This document shows positions 1 to 7,431 of a stretch of 36,054 nucleotides of DNA, piece after piece (position 1 is the stretch's first letter; every line of letters begins with the position of its first letter). The position numbers and the translations under genes are program-made. The notes below the pieces were generated by a model. That model was given only the letters and a program-made list of their open reading frames with translations, did not search any database and was not told the DNA's origin. The stretch comes from F1-60-MAGs149 sp037133215. Its GTDB lineage: Bacteria > Actinomycetota > Thermoleophilia > Gaiellales > F1-60-MAGs149. The stretch spans positions 1 to 36,054 of the forward strand of contig JBAXOM010000004.1 of the NCBI GenBank assembly GCA_037133215.1. Reading direction: 5' to 3'.

Positions 1-347
1 TCGAGAGCGAACTTCTGGCAGGCCGGGCAACGCAGGTCCGCGTACTCGGTGATCGTCACAGTGGCGGCGGGGTCGCCAAGAGTGTTGCCGTTCTGGGGAA
101 TGCCAGCAAAGCGTGCGTTGACTTCCTTAACGCCCTTCAACTTACCGGCCGCAACATCGGCTGCGCTCGCACCGCCGCCGCCATCACTCGGCGTGCTCGA
201 CTGCTGCGATACGTAGATCAGCACGCCTGCGGCGATCACTGCGACTGCCGTTGCGATGCCAAGGATCACCCACACGTTGCGACGCGAAGGCCCGTCTTTG
301 ATGGGAGCCTTTTTCGGCGGGGGTGGGGTCTTTGCTTTCTCGGCCAT
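1..347 (-). CDS. DsbA-like thioredoxin-fold protein, membrane-anchored (partial)
   Basis: This is the N-terminal 115 residues of a gene that leaves the window at base 1. The protein starts with a Pro/Lys-rich cytoplasmic segment (residues 1-23), then one membrane segment (about 25-47), a Ser/Gly linker, and the start of a thioredoxin fold with the motif TEYADLRCPAC (Cys107 and Cys110 form a CPAC active site). This is the layout of the DsbA/Thioredoxin_4 family, which acts outside the membrane in disulfide exchange. The ATG at 345-347 follows a GAGGAAAC ribosome-binding site. A minus-strand TAGGAT box at 386-381 could serve as its -10. The gene diverges from the lipoprotein gene. The fold is well supported; whether it oxidises or isomerises disulfides cannot be told. 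Confidence 0.85.
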   Translation of the reverse strand, partial: MAEKAKTPPPPKKAPIKDGPSRRNVWVILGIATAVAVIAAGVLIYVSQQSSTPSDGGGGASAADVAAGKLKGVKEVNARFAGIPQNGNTLGDPAATVTITEYADLRCPACQKFAL

Positions 348-380
348 GATGTTTCCTCGTTGGTCACGCGATTGCGACGA

Positions 381-390
381 ATCCTAGCGT
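381..390. promoter_or_regulatory. Overlapping divergent -10 boxes
   Basis: On the plus strand TAGCGT (385-390) lies exactly 6 bases before the GTG of the lipoprotein gene. On the minus strand TAGGAT (386-381) lies upstream of the DsbA-like gene and its ribosome-binding site. The two boxes share a central CTAG, so polymerase could use only one direction at a time. A TTGGTC at 360-365 could be a plus-strand -35 with a long 19-base spacer. This is inferred from sequence only. Confidence 0.45.
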
Positions 391-396
391 GCGCTC

Positions 397-792
397 GTGG
401 TATGCGATCGCTATCCTAATCCGATCTCTCGCCGTCTCCTCATTTTGCTCCCTTTGGCGCTTGTGCTCGCCGCGTGTGGCTCGTTCGCAGATGGCGAACA
501 AGGTAGCCTCGAAACGGCGATTGGCAACGCTCTCACGCAACAGATCGAAACGGATACGGCCATGGTTCAAGTGCGCTCTGTCGACTGTGGCGTGAAGAAT
601 TCTGCGACTCAATGTGAGGTCCAGCTCGGCGTCGGCAACGTCGTTGTCTCGGTGCAGTACGACGTCGTCGTTGCCGCGGACAGGTGTTGGGTGGCGACGG
701 CCCATGATGTCCGGGTTGACGGTGCGGGCAGTCAGACAAACCCGATCGCGAAGATCTCAACGTCCAGTAATTTGACGGGTTGTCTTCCGTGA
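397..792 (+). CDS. Small secreted lipoprotein of unknown function
   Basis: This encodes 131 residues. A basic start (Arg12, Arg13) is followed by a hydrophobic stretch and the lipobox LVLAAC, so the mature protein probably begins at Cys27 with lipid attached and faces outward. The mature part is a small domain with three further Cys residues and alternating hydrophobic strands; I recognise no family. The GTG start has no ribosome-binding site but sits 6 bases after TAGCGT, which suggests a leaderless message. The stop overlaps the GTG start of the peptide transporter (GTGA), so the two are probably co-translated. It could assist the transporter or be a general envelope lipoprotein. Confidence 0.7.
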   Translation: MVCDRYPNPISRRLLILLPLALVLAACGSFADGEQGSLETAIGNALTQQIETDTAMVQVRSVDCGVKNSATQCEVQLGVGNVVVSVQYDVVVAADRCWVATAHDVRVDGAGSQTNPIAKISTSSNLTGCLP

Positions 793-2258
793 GTACCGTG
801 CCGTTCGATCCGTTTTCTCGCACACTGTTTGGGCAGCCGCGCACGCTCATCACACTCTGTCTGACCGAGATGTGGGAGCGCTTCTCGTACTACGGCATGC
901 GTGCGCTGCTGGTGCTCTTCATGATTGACCCAAAGGCCGATGGCGGCATGGGGATGAGTGCCATAGAGGCGGCCGGGATCTACGCCGTCTACGTGTCGCT
1001 CGTCTACCTCACGCCACTGCCCGGTGGTTGGATTGGCGATCGTGTGCTTGGGCCACGGCGGACCGTATTCGTGGGCGGTGCGGTCATTGCAGCGGGCCAC
1101 ATTGTGCTGGCGATCATGGGCGGCAGTGGGCTCTTTCTCGCGCTGTTCCTGATCATCATTGGGACGGGTCTGCTCAAGCCCAACATGACGGCGATGGTTG
1201 GTGCGCTTTACGCCTCTCGCCGTGACCTCAGCGACGCCGGCTTCTCGATCTACTACATGGGCATCAACCTCGGCGCCTTTCTCTCGCCGTTGGTCTGTGG
1301 CTACCTCGGCCAGGAGGTGTCGTGGGAACTCGGGTTTGGCGCCGCCGCCGTCGGCATGATCCTCGCACTCGTGCAGTACGGCATCGGCACGCGTGGCATG
1401 GGCGATCTTGGTGCGAAGCCGGAGAACCCACTCAACCATGCGGAACGACGACGCTATGGGATTGGTGCGGTCATCGGTCTACTCGTCGCTGTGGGAGTCG
1501 TTCTCCTCGACCTGTTCGTCCTCCATGTCTCGGCAAACGTGATCGAGCTCGCGATCACACTCGTCATTCTGCTGGTCCCGATCGCCTGGTTTACGCGTAC
1601 CTTGCGGGCCGAGCGCGGCAATACCGAACAACGCAACCGCGTCCTCGTCCTGCTCGTCTTGTTCTGCGCCGCGGCCGTCTTCTGGCTCGTCTATGACCAG
1701 GCCGGCTCGACCGTTGCGATCTTTGCACAAGAAGACACGCGCAACACGGTCTTCGGCCTCGACTTTCCGTCGAGCTGGTTTCAGTCGGTCAACCCGCTCT
1801 TGATCATCGCGCTCGCCCCGGTGATGGCGATTATCTGGACCGCGCTGGGTGTCCGCGGCAAACAGCCCGGTACGGCCTACAAGTTTGCTGGTGGATTGTT
1901 CCTCGTTGCGATCTCGATGGGTGTGATGGTCTTCGCGGCGCAGGCCGCAATCGACGGCAAGGTAGCGGCGATGTGGCTGATCGCCGTCTTTGCCATCCAG
2001 ACAGTTGGCGAATTGATGCTGAGCCCCGTCGGCATGGCGGCCGCCACGCGACTCTCGCCACCCGATCGCGTCTCGCAGACGCTTGGCGTGTGGTTTCTCG
2101 CGACCAGTGTCGGCGACGCCATTGGCGGTCGTCTCGCCCAGTTCTACGATTCGCTCGGGCAGACAGCCTTCTTCGGCATGCTTGGATTGATTGCCCTGGT
2201 GGCGACCTTCGTGGTACTCGCACTCGCGCGGCCGCTTGGTCGGCTTGTAGAGGACTAG
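789..2258 (+). CDS. POT-family proton-coupled oligopeptide transporter
   Basis: This encodes a polytopic membrane protein of 489 residues in the major facilitator superfamily, PTR2/POT branch, which imports di- and tripeptides with protons. The family signature ExxERFxYY is intact as EMWERFSYYG at residues 27-36. Later helices include the typical LSPVGMAAATRLSP stretch. The length matches bacterial DtpT-type members. I chose GTG at 789 because it forms a GTGA overlap with the upstream lipoprotein stop; a TTG at 780 is in frame but less likely. Substrate range (peptides versus nitrate or other POT cargo) cannot be read from sequence, but bacterial members are mostly peptide carriers. The stop codon lies inside the left arm of the 2256-2353 inverted repeat. 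Confidence 0.92.
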   Translation: MSTVPFDPFSRTLFGQPRTLITLCLTEMWERFSYYGMRALLVLFMIDPKADGGMGMSAIEAAGIYAVYVSLVYLTPLPGGWIGDRVLGPRRTVFVGGAVIAAGHIVLAIMGGSGLFLALFLIIIGTGLLKPNMTAMVGALYASRRDLSDAGFSIYYMGINLGAFLSPLVCGYLGQEVSWELGFGAAAVGMILALVQYGIGTRGMGDLGAKPENPLNHAERRRYGIGAVIGLLVAVGVVLLDLFVLHVSANVIELAITLVILLVPIAWFTRTLRAERGNTEQRNRVLVLLVLFCAAAVFWLVYDQAGSTVAIFAQEDTRNTVFGLDFPSSWFQSVNPLLIIALAPVMAIIWTALGVRGKQPGTAYKFAGGLFLVAISMGVMVFAAQAAIDGKVAAMWLIAVFAIQTVGELMLSPVGMAAATRLSPPDRVSQTLGVWFLATSVGDAIGGRLAQFYDSLGQTAFFGMLGLIALVATFVVLALARPLGRLVED

Positions 2259-2353
2259 GCGGACATCACATCCGCGCGGTTGTGATGTCCTGCTGATTCT
2301 GGCTGGTCGTCGATCAAGGGACATCACAACCGCGCGGATGTGATGTCCGCCTA
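2256..2353. repeat. Perfect 35-bp inverted repeat with nested palindromes
   Basis: The left arm 2256-2290 and right arm 2319-2353 are exact reverse complements, separated by 28 bases. Each arm is itself nearly palindromic: GGACATCACA, a CCGCGCGG core, then TGTGATGTCC, with one symmetrical T/T or A/A mismatch. The element fills almost the whole space between two convergent genes and includes the stop codon of the transporter gene. It could fold as one long hairpin or as two separate ones, and could end transcription in both directions. No T-tract follows. The nested form resembles REP/BIME-type mobile palindromes or a small MITE. Confidence 0.9.
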
Positions 2354-2357
2354 AAAC

Positions 2358-3431
2358 CTACGCGATGGTGACGTCGTCGCAGAGATAGACGTCCTGGATC
2401 GCGTTGAGGAGCTCGATGCCCTCGTTACGCGGTCGCTGGAACGCCTTGCGGCCGGAGATCATGCCCATGCCGCCTGCACGCTTGTTGACGACGGCCGTCG
2501 AGACAGCGTCGTGGAGATCGTTGTCACCCGAGGCGCCGCCCGAGTTGATCAGGCCGGCACGACCCATGTAACAACCGGCGAGCTGGTACCGCGTCATGTC
2601 GATCGGGTGGGGTGTCATCAGGTTCTCGTAGACACGCTTATCGGTCTTGCCGAAGTTGATGTCGAGGAAGCCTGGGGCTGCCGTCTCTGGCGCCTTCTGC
2701 TTGATGATGTCAGCCTGAATCGTGACGCCCAGGTGGTTAGCCTGGCTCGTCAGGTCGGCTGCGGCGTGGTAGTCGGGACCGCCGTCCTTCGCCGAGAACG
2801 CGCTATTGCGGAGGTAGCACCAGAGCACGGTTGCCATGCCCAATTCGTGGGCGGCCTGGAAGGCGTCGGAGACCTCCATGATCTGACGCTTGGACTCTTC
2901 CGAGCCGAAGTAGATCGTGGCACCGACGGCGACTGCACCCATCTCGAACGCCTGATTGACCGAGGCGAACATGATCTGGTCGTAGCCGTTCGGATAGCTG
3001 AGAAACTCATTGTGGTTGAGCTTCAGCATCATCGGAATGCGATGTGCGTACTTGCGCGAAACCGAGCCGAGCACACCCAGGGTCGAAGCAACGGCGTTGC
3101 AGCCGCCCTCGATCGCGAGCTCAACAATGTTGGCCGGATCGAAGTAGTCGGGATTCTTAGCGAACGACGCGCCTGCCGAATGCTCAATGCCCTGATCGAC
3201 CGGCAAGATCGAGAGGTAGCCGGTGCCACCGAGGCGCCCAGCGTTGTACATCGTCTGCAAGTTGCGGAGTACCGGCACGGAGCGGTCCGTATCGCGCATC
3301 ACGCGCTCGACGAAGTCGGGGCCGGGAAGATGCAGGCGATCCTTATCGATCGTCGTGCAGGTATGCCCGAGTAGATCGTCGGCCTTATCGCCGAGGATCT
3401 TGCTAATCCCATCGATTCCCATGCCAGCCAC
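2358..3431 (-). CDS. fbaB: Class I fructose-bisphosphate aldolase, DhnA/FbaB type
   Basis: This encodes 357 residues of the DhnA-type class I aldolase family, which cleaves fructose 1,6-bisphosphate through a Schiff base and needs no metal. Visible motifs are ILPVDQGIEH (75-84), LKLNHN (136-141), and ADIIKQK, where Lys244 aligns with the Schiff-base lysine of archaeal-type enzymes, plus a late phosphate-binding SGGASG. The GTG start is chosen because GGAGG lies 8 bases upstream; an in-frame ATG three codons on is too far away. It is the last gene of the zwf-opcA-glk-cupin-fba run, 39 bases after the cupin, consistent with a sugar catabolic operon. It is distinct from the class II enzyme usual in Actinomycetia. 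Confidence 0.93.
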   Translation of the reverse strand: MAGMGIDGISKILGDKADDLLGHTCTTIDKDRLHLPGPDFVERVMRDTDRSVPVLRNLQTMYNAGRLGGTGYLSILPVDQGIEHSAGASFAKNPDYFDPANIVELAIEGGCNAVASTLGVLGSVSRKYAHRIPMMLKLNHNEFLSYPNGYDQIMFASVNQAFEMGAVAVGATIYFGSEESKRQIMEVSDAFQAAHELGMATVLWCYLRNSAFSAKDGGPDYHAAADLTSQANHLGVTIQADIIKQKAPETAAPGFLDINFGKTDKRVYENLMTPHPIDMTRYQLAGCYMGRAGLINSGGASGDNDLHDAVSTAVVNKRAGGMGMISGRKAFQRPRNEGIELLNAIQDVYLCDDVTIA

Positions 3432-3470
3432 AGTTGTTCCCTCCAGTACGTGTTTTTGCAGAATACCGGT

Positions 3471-3827
3471 TCAGCCGAAGTACGTGTCCTCGTGCCGATA
3501 GGGTGGTGCGCAACAGCACAGCAGGCGGAGGTCTGCGTGCGCCGAAATCTGGTGCCATGCGCCAGGCGGGATCAGGATTGCGTCGCCAGGAGCCACCTCG
3601 CGTTGTTCGCCGTCAAGCTCCATGGTGGCTGTGCCTTCGAGGATGAAATAGATCTCCTCGGCGATCGCGTGGTAGTGGCGCACAGTGGCTGTGCCGGCCG
3701 GTAACGCGGCCTCCGCGAGGCTCTGATTGCGCGTCGGAGGGTGCACGACGTTGAGGAGCTCGCGAATCGTCGAGCCGTCAGCCGTAATGAAGGGCTCCGC
3801 GTCGTTATCGAGATTTCGTACCTGCAT
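3471..3827 (-). CDS. Small single-domain cupin in sugar operon
   Basis: This encodes 118 residues forming one cupin barrel. Motif 1 is complete (His51, His53 and Glu57/58 within GTATVRHYHAIAEEIYFILEG read in parts), and motif 2 ends in PPGAWH with His92, so a metal site is likely. Three consecutive Cys (104-106) near the C-terminus are unusual. It starts 2 bases after the glucokinase stop and precedes aldolase, so it sits where a sugar isomerase would fit. Small cupins include mannose-6-phosphate isomerase-like and cupin phosphoglucose isomerases, but the latter are longer and carry other motifs. Function is therefore open: isomerase, epimerase or sugar-binding sensor. Confidence 0.85.
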   Translation of the reverse strand: MQVRNLDNDAEPFITADGSTIRELLNVVHPPTRNQSLAEAALPAGTATVRHYHAIAEEIYFILEGTATMELDGEQREVAPGDAILIPPGAWHQISAHADLRLLCCCAPPYRHEDTYFG

Positions 3828-3829
3828 GG

Positions 3830-4840
3830 TTACCCGCGCTCTTCGAGACGCGTCAGAGCGAAGCGCGCCGAGCCGCGTAGTGCACACAGGTCGTCGAGGA
3901 TCACGCGCACCGCCATCTTCTCGAGGATGCCGTCGTACCGTCCCTTGGCGTGGAACGAATGCAAGAAGCCGCCGCGTCGGAGAATCGGCAAAATTTGCGG
4001 CGCGATGCCACCACCGATGTACATGCCGCCGGTCGAGAGGAGGACGAGCGCGAGGTTGCCAGCTTGGGCGCCATAGGCATGGACGAACATATCCATCGCG
4101 AGGACGGCGCTCTCGTCCGACCCCGCAAGCGCGGCTTGCGAGATCACGACGCCCGGATTGCCAGTGGCCATGGTGGCGGTCAAATCGGCGCTCGCCTGGG
4201 CGCGGCCGGTCTGCGTGACGAACTCCCAGATGTGGACGAGGCCGGGTCCAGAGACGACGCGTTCGGCGCTCACGTGCTCCCACTCTGGGTGCCGGTCGCG
4301 GAGATACAGCAACAGAGCATCCTCGTGAGCACTGCGAGGGCCGTAGTCGATATGGCCACCTTCGCTGGCAAACGGTTGCCAGCGGTCACCGATCGCAACC
4401 ATGCCGGCGATACCAAGACCGGTGCCCGCGGAACACACGGCACGATTGCCGCCGAGTCCAATCCTGTCGGGTTGGAGTTCTTCGAACTGGTCGTTGCCGA
4501 GTTCGCTAATACCCCAGGCGTTCGCCAAAAGATCGTTGAGGAGATGGCCGTCGTCGTGGCCAATCGCGGACCGCACCTCATCTTCAGAGATCGCCCACGG
4601 AAGGTTGATCGGATTTGCCTTGCCGCCCACAATTGGAGCGGCGATACCGATTGCTGCCACAGCGACATCTCCGGGGTGGTCAACAAGGTATTGCGCGACG
4701 AGAGCCTCAAGCGACGCAGAGTTCGCGACGTCGTAGACCTGCTCGTGCTCCAGCACTACGGGGCCGTGACCAGCACGAACACGCGCAAAGCGTGCGTGCG
4801 TACCGCCGATATCGCCGGCGAGAACCGTCACCTCACTCAC
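3830..4840 (-). CDS. glk: Glucokinase (Glk family)
   Basis: This encodes 336 residues of the Glk-type glucokinase family (ASKHA fold), which phosphorylates glucose with ATP to glucose 6-phosphate. The N-terminal ATP loop is GDIGGTHARFA (9-19). LPWAIS (80-85) and LLNDLLANAWG with the candidate catalytic Asp103 follow, then AGTGLGIA, SEGGHIDYGP (159-168) and a late GGMYIGGGIAP. Length is in the normal range for the E. coli-like group. It overlaps opcA by 4 bases and is followed 2 bases later by the cupin, so it supplies substrate for Zwf, encoded at the head of the same operon. It is not of the ROK type, since the ROK cysteine motif is absent. Confidence 0.92.
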   Translation of the reverse strand: MSEVTVLAGDIGGTHARFARVRAGHGPVVLEHEQVYDVANSASLEALVAQYLVDHPGDVAVAAIGIAAPIVGGKANPINLPWAISEDEVRSAIGHDDGHLLNDLLANAWGISELGNDQFEELQPDRIGLGGNRAVCSAGTGLGIAGMVAIGDRWQPFASEGGHIDYGPRSAHEDALLLYLRDRHPEWEHVSAERVVSGPGLVHIWEFVTQTGRAQASADLTATMATGNPGVVISQAALAGSDESAVLAMDMFVHAYGAQAGNLALVLLSTGGMYIGGGIAPQILPILRRGGFLHSFHAKGRYDGILEKMAVRVILDDLCALRGSARFALTRLEERG

Positions 4841-5769
4841 GCGACGATGGCCACCCGGTCCAGCGCCTGCAGCGCATCCTCGTACCCGAGCGGTGCTGCG
4901 TAGACCGTGTCGAGTGCCTCGTGCAGGTGCCCGGGGCTACAGGATTCACCACTACCGGGGGAGATGGTGATGCCCGCGACCGAGACGCCCTCCACGGGCG
5001 CGTTTCCCGTGCCAGGGCGCAGTGTCACGTTGACGTCTGCACGCACCGCAATCCAGGCAGCGAGCAGCATCGCGGACGGAGAATGAACGTTGCCGACGAC
5101 GTCGCCCGAGGGTGCAAACGCGAGCGTTCCCAGGGCCTGTTCGGACTGAAAGCCTGCGCTAATACGGCGTCGCCACTCGAGCGTCCGGAGCCAGGCAAGA
5201 TCACGCGACGGATGCTTGAGTGCAACCTCATGCGCGAAGCCGATGGCGCGGGCGGGGTCGGGATCGCGGTCACTATCGAAGACCGTGACGTGCGCTGTCT
5301 CCGAGAGGGAAAGCTCGACCTCGCCATGGTCGTAACCGGGCAGCCAAGCCACGGTGGGGAGTCCGCGAGCGAGCAGCGGCGCGACCAGGGAGCGCGAGTG
5401 AGCAAGGCGGCTCGTATTTGCGTGAATATTGATGTCCTCGACGAGTACGTGCATGCCGGCATCGCCGACTTCGATCAGGCGCACGCGCACCTCGGCATCA
5501 AGGCGATCTTCCTTGTGCTCGATCAGTCGGATCATGCGGGCGGGATGAAGCGCTGTCTCCTTTGAGCCGGCGCGGTGAGCGCTCGGGCGCTGCGGATCGG
5601 GAGCCACGATCAGGTTCATCGTGCGCAGCGACACGTGATCTCCACCGAGGTGGTCAGCTTCCCGCAGCAGGCGGCCGAGCGCGTCCGCAACGACATCGGT
5701 CGAGGTGTCAGAGGCCTTCCAGTGCAACCCGGACTCGAGCTCTTTGATCGTCGTGATAGCCCGCGTCAC
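4837..5769 (-). CDS. opcA: Glucose-6-phosphate dehydrogenase assembly protein OpcA
   Basis: This encodes about 310 residues resembling OpcA, the protein of actinobacteria and cyanobacteria that promotes assembly or redox activation of glucose-6-phosphate dehydrogenase. Family traits include an N-terminal segment with RTMNLIV, a mid-region LLARGLPTVAWLPG, and a C-terminal half beginning DLAWLRTLEWR. Position between zwf and glk supports the call. The chosen GTG at 5769 overlaps the zwf stop as GTGA and has GGAAG about 11 bases upstream; a GTG at 5781 is also possible and would add four residues. No catalytic residues are expected, as it acts as a partner protein in the cytoplasm. Confidence 0.9.
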   Translation of the reverse strand: MTRAITTIKELESGLHWKASDTSTDVVADALGRLLREADHLGGDHVSLRTMNLIVAPDPQRPSAHRAGSKETALHPARMIRLIEHKEDRLDAEVRVRLIEVGDAGMHVLVEDINIHANTSRLAHSRSLVAPLLARGLPTVAWLPGYDHGEVELSLSETAHVTVFDSDRDPDPARAIGFAHEVALKHPSRDLAWLRTLEWRRRISAGFQSEQALGTLAFAPSGDVVGNVHSPSAMLLAAWIAVRADVNVTLRPGTGNAPVEGVSVAGITISPGSGESCSPGHLHEALDTVYAAPLGYEDALQALDRVAIVA

Positions 5770-7274
5770 AGTCGCCGCCACTTCCGACCATCGGCACGAA
5801 TCAACGCCTCGGCAGAATCGGGACCAGGTGCTCCCGCGACATACGGCTCGAGGGGAACGTCATTCTGCTTCCACGCGTCGATCACCGGGTCGACGATCCG
5901 CCAGGCCTGTTCGACCTCATCGGCGCGCGTAAACAGTGTCGCGTCGCCGCGCAGCGCGTCGAGGATTAGACGTTCGTAGGCCTCAGGGGTCTCGCGTGTA
6001 AACGTCTCGCCGTAGAGGAAGTCCATCCGCACGGGGCGGAGCTGGGTCTCGGCGCCGGGCGCCTTGGCCTCGATGCGCAAGGAGGCACCCTCGTTTGGCT
6101 GGATCGAGAGGGTCAGCAGGTTCGGGCGAATGCTCTGGGCAACCTTTGGATCCGAGAACGGCATATGGGGCACAGGACGGAAGGCAATCGTGATCTCCGT
6201 CGAGCGGCGTGGCATGCGCTTGCCAGCACGCACGTAGAACGGTGTACCGGCCCAACGCCAGTTATTGACCTCGAGCTTGAGCGCGGCGTACGTCTCGGTC
6301 GTCGACGTGGGTGGCACGTTCGGCTCCTCGAGGTAGCCGGGGACGTGGCCTCCGTCGACATCGCCAGCCGTGTACTGACCGCGCGCCGAGCCGACGCAGC
6401 GAATCGACTTCAGCGCCTTCTCTTTTTCGTCACGAATCGAATCGGCGTCGAAGGTCGCCGGTGGCTCCATTGCGGTCAACGCCACGAGCTGCATGACGTG
6501 GTTCTGGATGACGTCTCGGATCGCGCCCGACTGGTCGTAGTAGCCGGCCCGCGTTCCAATGCCGAGGTCTTCGGCGGCCGTGATCTGCACATGGTCGATA
6601 TAGCGGCGATTCCAGAGTGGCTCGAAGATGCCGTTGGCAAAACGGAAGACCAAGAGGTTTTGGACGGTCTCCTTGCCGAGGTAATGGTCGAGGCGCAAGA
6701 TGTGCGACTCGTCGAAGGCGGCCGTCACTTCGTTATTGAGCGCAATCGCCGACTCGAGGTCGTGGCCGAATGGCTTCTCGATCATCAACACAGACTCGGG
6801 CTCACAACCACGCGCGAGGCCAACCTTGTGGAGCGAATCGCCGATCGGACCAAAAAAGCGTGGAGCCACAGCGAGGTAGAAGAGGCGACGGGTGGGGCCA
6901 CCGAGCGCTATGTCTCCCGCAAGTAGGTTCTTCTTCAACTTGTCGAACAACGCGGGCTTCGTAAAGTCGCCCTGAATGTAATCGACTTTCTCGAGCAGGC
7001 TGGTGAGGATTTTCTCGTCGACGCCGCTGCGCGAGTACTTGGTGACCACGTTGATCATGTGGTCACGGAAGTTGTGCTCCGGCATGCTGCTGCCGACTCC
7101 GAGCAGGCGGAAGCGCTCAGGCAGTCGGCCTTCGGCATACAGGTTGTACACCGCAGGCAGCAACTTTTTGGCGGCTAAGTCTCCCGAGGCGCCAAATAAG
7201 ACGTAGGTCGCGGGCTTAACTTCGACGCCTGGAACATCGGCGGCGAAGGGATTCTCGGGATCGGTCTCGGACAT
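5766..7274 (-). CDS. zwf: Glucose-6-phosphate 1-dehydrogenase
   Basis: This encodes 502 residues that oxidise glucose 6-phosphate to 6-phosphogluconolactone with NADP or NAD, the entry to the oxidative pentose phosphate pathway. The Rossmann loop FGASGDLAAKKL is at 27-38, EKPFGHD at 166-172, the family signature RLDHYLGKE at 194-202, and the catalytic His is probably His259 in IQNHVMQ. Length is standard. The ATG start has a strong AGGAGG 8 bases upstream. It heads a five-gene operon with opcA, glk, cupin and fba. A minus-strand TAGGCT at 7301-7296 is a good -10. No gnd or pgl gene is present here. Confidence 0.97.
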   Translation of the reverse strand: MSETDPENPFAADVPGVEVKPATYVLFGASGDLAAKKLLPAVYNLYAEGRLPERFRLLGVGSSMPEHNFRDHMINVVTKYSRSGVDEKILTSLLEKVDYIQGDFTKPALFDKLKKNLLAGDIALGGPTRRLFYLAVAPRFFGPIGDSLHKVGLARGCEPESVLMIEKPFGHDLESAIALNNEVTAAFDESHILRLDHYLGKETVQNLLVFRFANGIFEPLWNRRYIDHVQITAAEDLGIGTRAGYYDQSGAIRDVIQNHVMQLVALTAMEPPATFDADSIRDEKEKALKSIRCVGSARGQYTAGDVDGGHVPGYLEEPNVPPTSTTETYAALKLEVNNWRWAGTPFYVRAGKRMPRRSTEITIAFRPVPHMPFSDPKVAQSIRPNLLTLSIQPNEGASLRIEAKAPGAETQLRPVRMDFLYGETFTRETPEAYERLILDALRGDATLFTRADEVEQAWRIVDPVIDAWKQNDVPLEPYVAGAPGPDSAEALIRADGRKWRRL

Positions 7275-7295
7275 TGGGGCGGCCTCCTGCGCGAC

Positions 7296-7301
7296 AGCCT
7301 A
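7296..7301 (-). promoter_or_regulatory. Putative -10 box of the zwf operon
   Basis: The minus strand reads TAGGCT here, followed by about 7 bases to a likely start of transcription and then the AGGAGG of zwf. This would give a short untranslated leader. No convincing -35 is visible. Confidence 0.4.
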
Positions 7302-7398
7302 GCCACTCCTCGGCTCACGTGTGTGCCCTCTTGGTGAAGGGGGTAGGTGAGTACCACTTTCGCTCCGCCGGGTTTCCACGTAGGCTTCCTCTCAGACC

Positions 7399-7415
7399 GC
7401 GACGATAGTCGTCGC
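7399..7415. promoter_or_regulatory. Perfect 7+7 palindrome over a possible -10
   Basis: GCGACGA, a TAG spacer and TCGTCGC form an exact inverted repeat directly before the FAD-subunit gene. GATAGT within it (7404-7409) is a weak -10 candidate, so a regulator binding here would block transcription. The 142-base gap 7275-7416 otherwise holds only the zwf promoter. Confidence 0.4.
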
Positions 7416-7431
7416 AGTGAGGGAGGTTCTC

